This document shows positions 6,765 to 7,226 of a stretch of 7,226 nt of DNA, in pieces. Position 1 is the stretch's first letter. Each line of letters opens with the position of its first letter. The translations under genes were made by a program, and so were the position numbers. The stretch comes from Acidaminococcales bacterium. Lineage in GTDB: Bacteria; Bacillota; Negativicutes; Acidaminococcales; JAISLQ01. The notes under the pieces are model-generated. The model searched no databases. It was not told the DNA's origin and was given only the letters and a program-made list of their open reading frames with translations. The stretch is taken from NCBI GenBank assembly GCA_031275255.1, contig JAISPA010000012.1, positions 1 to 7,226 of the forward strand, read 5' to 3'.

Positions 6765-7226
6765 TGCGCGGCAAATTTGAAGAACAGCTGTCCAATTTAA
6801 GCGTCATGCTTACGGAAATGGGCGCGCTGGCGGAAACGGCTATCGCCGCTTCCGCGGAGGCGCTGGAAAAACAGGACGCTGCACTCGCCGAGCAGGCGCT
6901 CGCTCTTGATCAGGACGTTGACAATAAGACAAAAGAAATAGAAAGCCTGTGCCTCAAGCTCCTCTTGCATCAGCAGCCGGTGGCCACGGATTTAAGGCTC
7001 ATATCCTCCGTGCTCAAGATGAGCACGGACTTAAAGCGCATCGGCAACCAGGCCGTAAATATCGCGGAACTGGCCGTCGTTTTAAACGAGCCGCCTTACA
7101 GCGGCAAACTTGAATACGTACTGCGCATGAGCGAGGCCGCGAAAAAAATGGTTACAGGCTGCATAGACGCGTTTGTAAAAAAAGACGTGCGGCTGGCTGA
7201 GGAGGTCATAGCCTATGACGACGTGG
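6764..7226 (+). CDS. phoU: Phosphate transport system regulatory protein PhoU, 3' partial
   Basis: PhoU is a cytoplasmic, all-helical regulator that links Pst transporter state to the PhoR sensor kinase and limits phosphate uptake. The ATG at 6764 overlaps the pstB TGA by one base and has GGAGG (6751-6755) 8 nt upstream. The window contains 154 of an expected 215-240 residues, covering the first three-helix repeat and the start of the second. Family features visible are F-EQL (5-9), the helix ending in LLLHQQPVATDLRLISSVLKM (66-86; QP-A-DLR is a PhoU signature) and STDLKRIGNQAVNIAEL (87-103). In most PhoU proteins the last motif reads LERIGD, with ExxxD binding metal. Here the two acidic positions are Lys91 and Asn95, so the first metal site is probably weakened or absent. 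The second repeat's motif lies beyond the edge. Placement at the end of the pst operon is the classical position. Confidence 0.93.
   Translation, partial: MRGKFEEQLSNLSVMLTEMGALAETAIAASAEALEKQDAALAEQALALDQDVDNKTKEIESLCLKLLLHQQPVATDLRLISSVLKMSTDLKRIGNQAVNIAELAVVLNEPPYSGKLEYVLRMSEAAKKMVTGCIDAFVKKDVRLAEEVIAYDDV

Noticed and set aside
1..7226. CRISPR arrays, tRNA/rRNA genes, insertion sequences or attachment sites
   Set aside because: I saw no regularly spaced repeats, no cloverleaf-like sequence, no transposase-like coding and no flanking terminal repeats. The only sizeable non-coding stretch is 3146-3474.

Overview
The window looks like chromosomal DNA of a diderm (two-membrane) bacterium. All genes are on the + strand, coding is dense, and G+C is moderately high by eye. 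There are two units: the nearly complete inner-membrane pump of an RND multidrug efflux system, and a high-affinity phosphate uptake operon in the order pstS-pstC-pstA-pstB-phoU. The RND pump and the PstS signal peptide (Sec-type, no lipobox cysteine) imply an outer membrane and periplasm. The PstS type resembles proteins I remember from Clostridia and Treponema, so a diderm Firmicute (Negativicutes-like) or a spirochaete is my best guess, with low confidence.

Layout. Positions 1-3145 hold an AcrB/MexB-type RND transporter (HAE1 family) that lacks only about its first 7-8 residues to the window edge. Positions 3146-3474 (329 nt) are non-coding. This gap holds GC-rich hairpins, a strong intrinsic terminator (about 3307-3337), and then the likely pst promoter, with TT(A/C/T)ACA-like repeats upstream of a TATACT -10 box and a short hairpin-rich leader. 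Positions 3475-7226 are the pst operon. Its genes overlap by 8, 4 and 1 nt, except for a 5-nt gap before the preferred pstB start, and each has a recognisable Shine-Dalgarno sequence. phoU is cut by the right edge.

How the genes work together. PstS captures phosphate in the periplasm, PstC and PstA form the membrane channel, PstB hydrolyses ATP, and PhoU couples transporter state to the PhoR/PhoB(P) phosphate signalling system. The RND pump is functionally unrelated and separated by a terminator.

Main point of interest. PstS is circularly permuted. The block that normally forms the C-terminal half (SGSGTRGAF ... AIGYISLG ... FIGFILSAEGQ ... GYIPI) comes first. The block that normally forms the N-terminal half (GKITVAGSSSVTP ... 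DIGMASREL ... LDGIAVIVN ... IFTGAVENWSQIGG) follows it. All motifs are present once, so the protein appears to be a complete, functional permutant. Secondary points are the overlap of the last PstS codons with the pstC start, a phosphate-box-like promoter, competing RNA pairings around the intergenic terminator, and a PhoU whose first metal-binding motif has lost its acidic residues.
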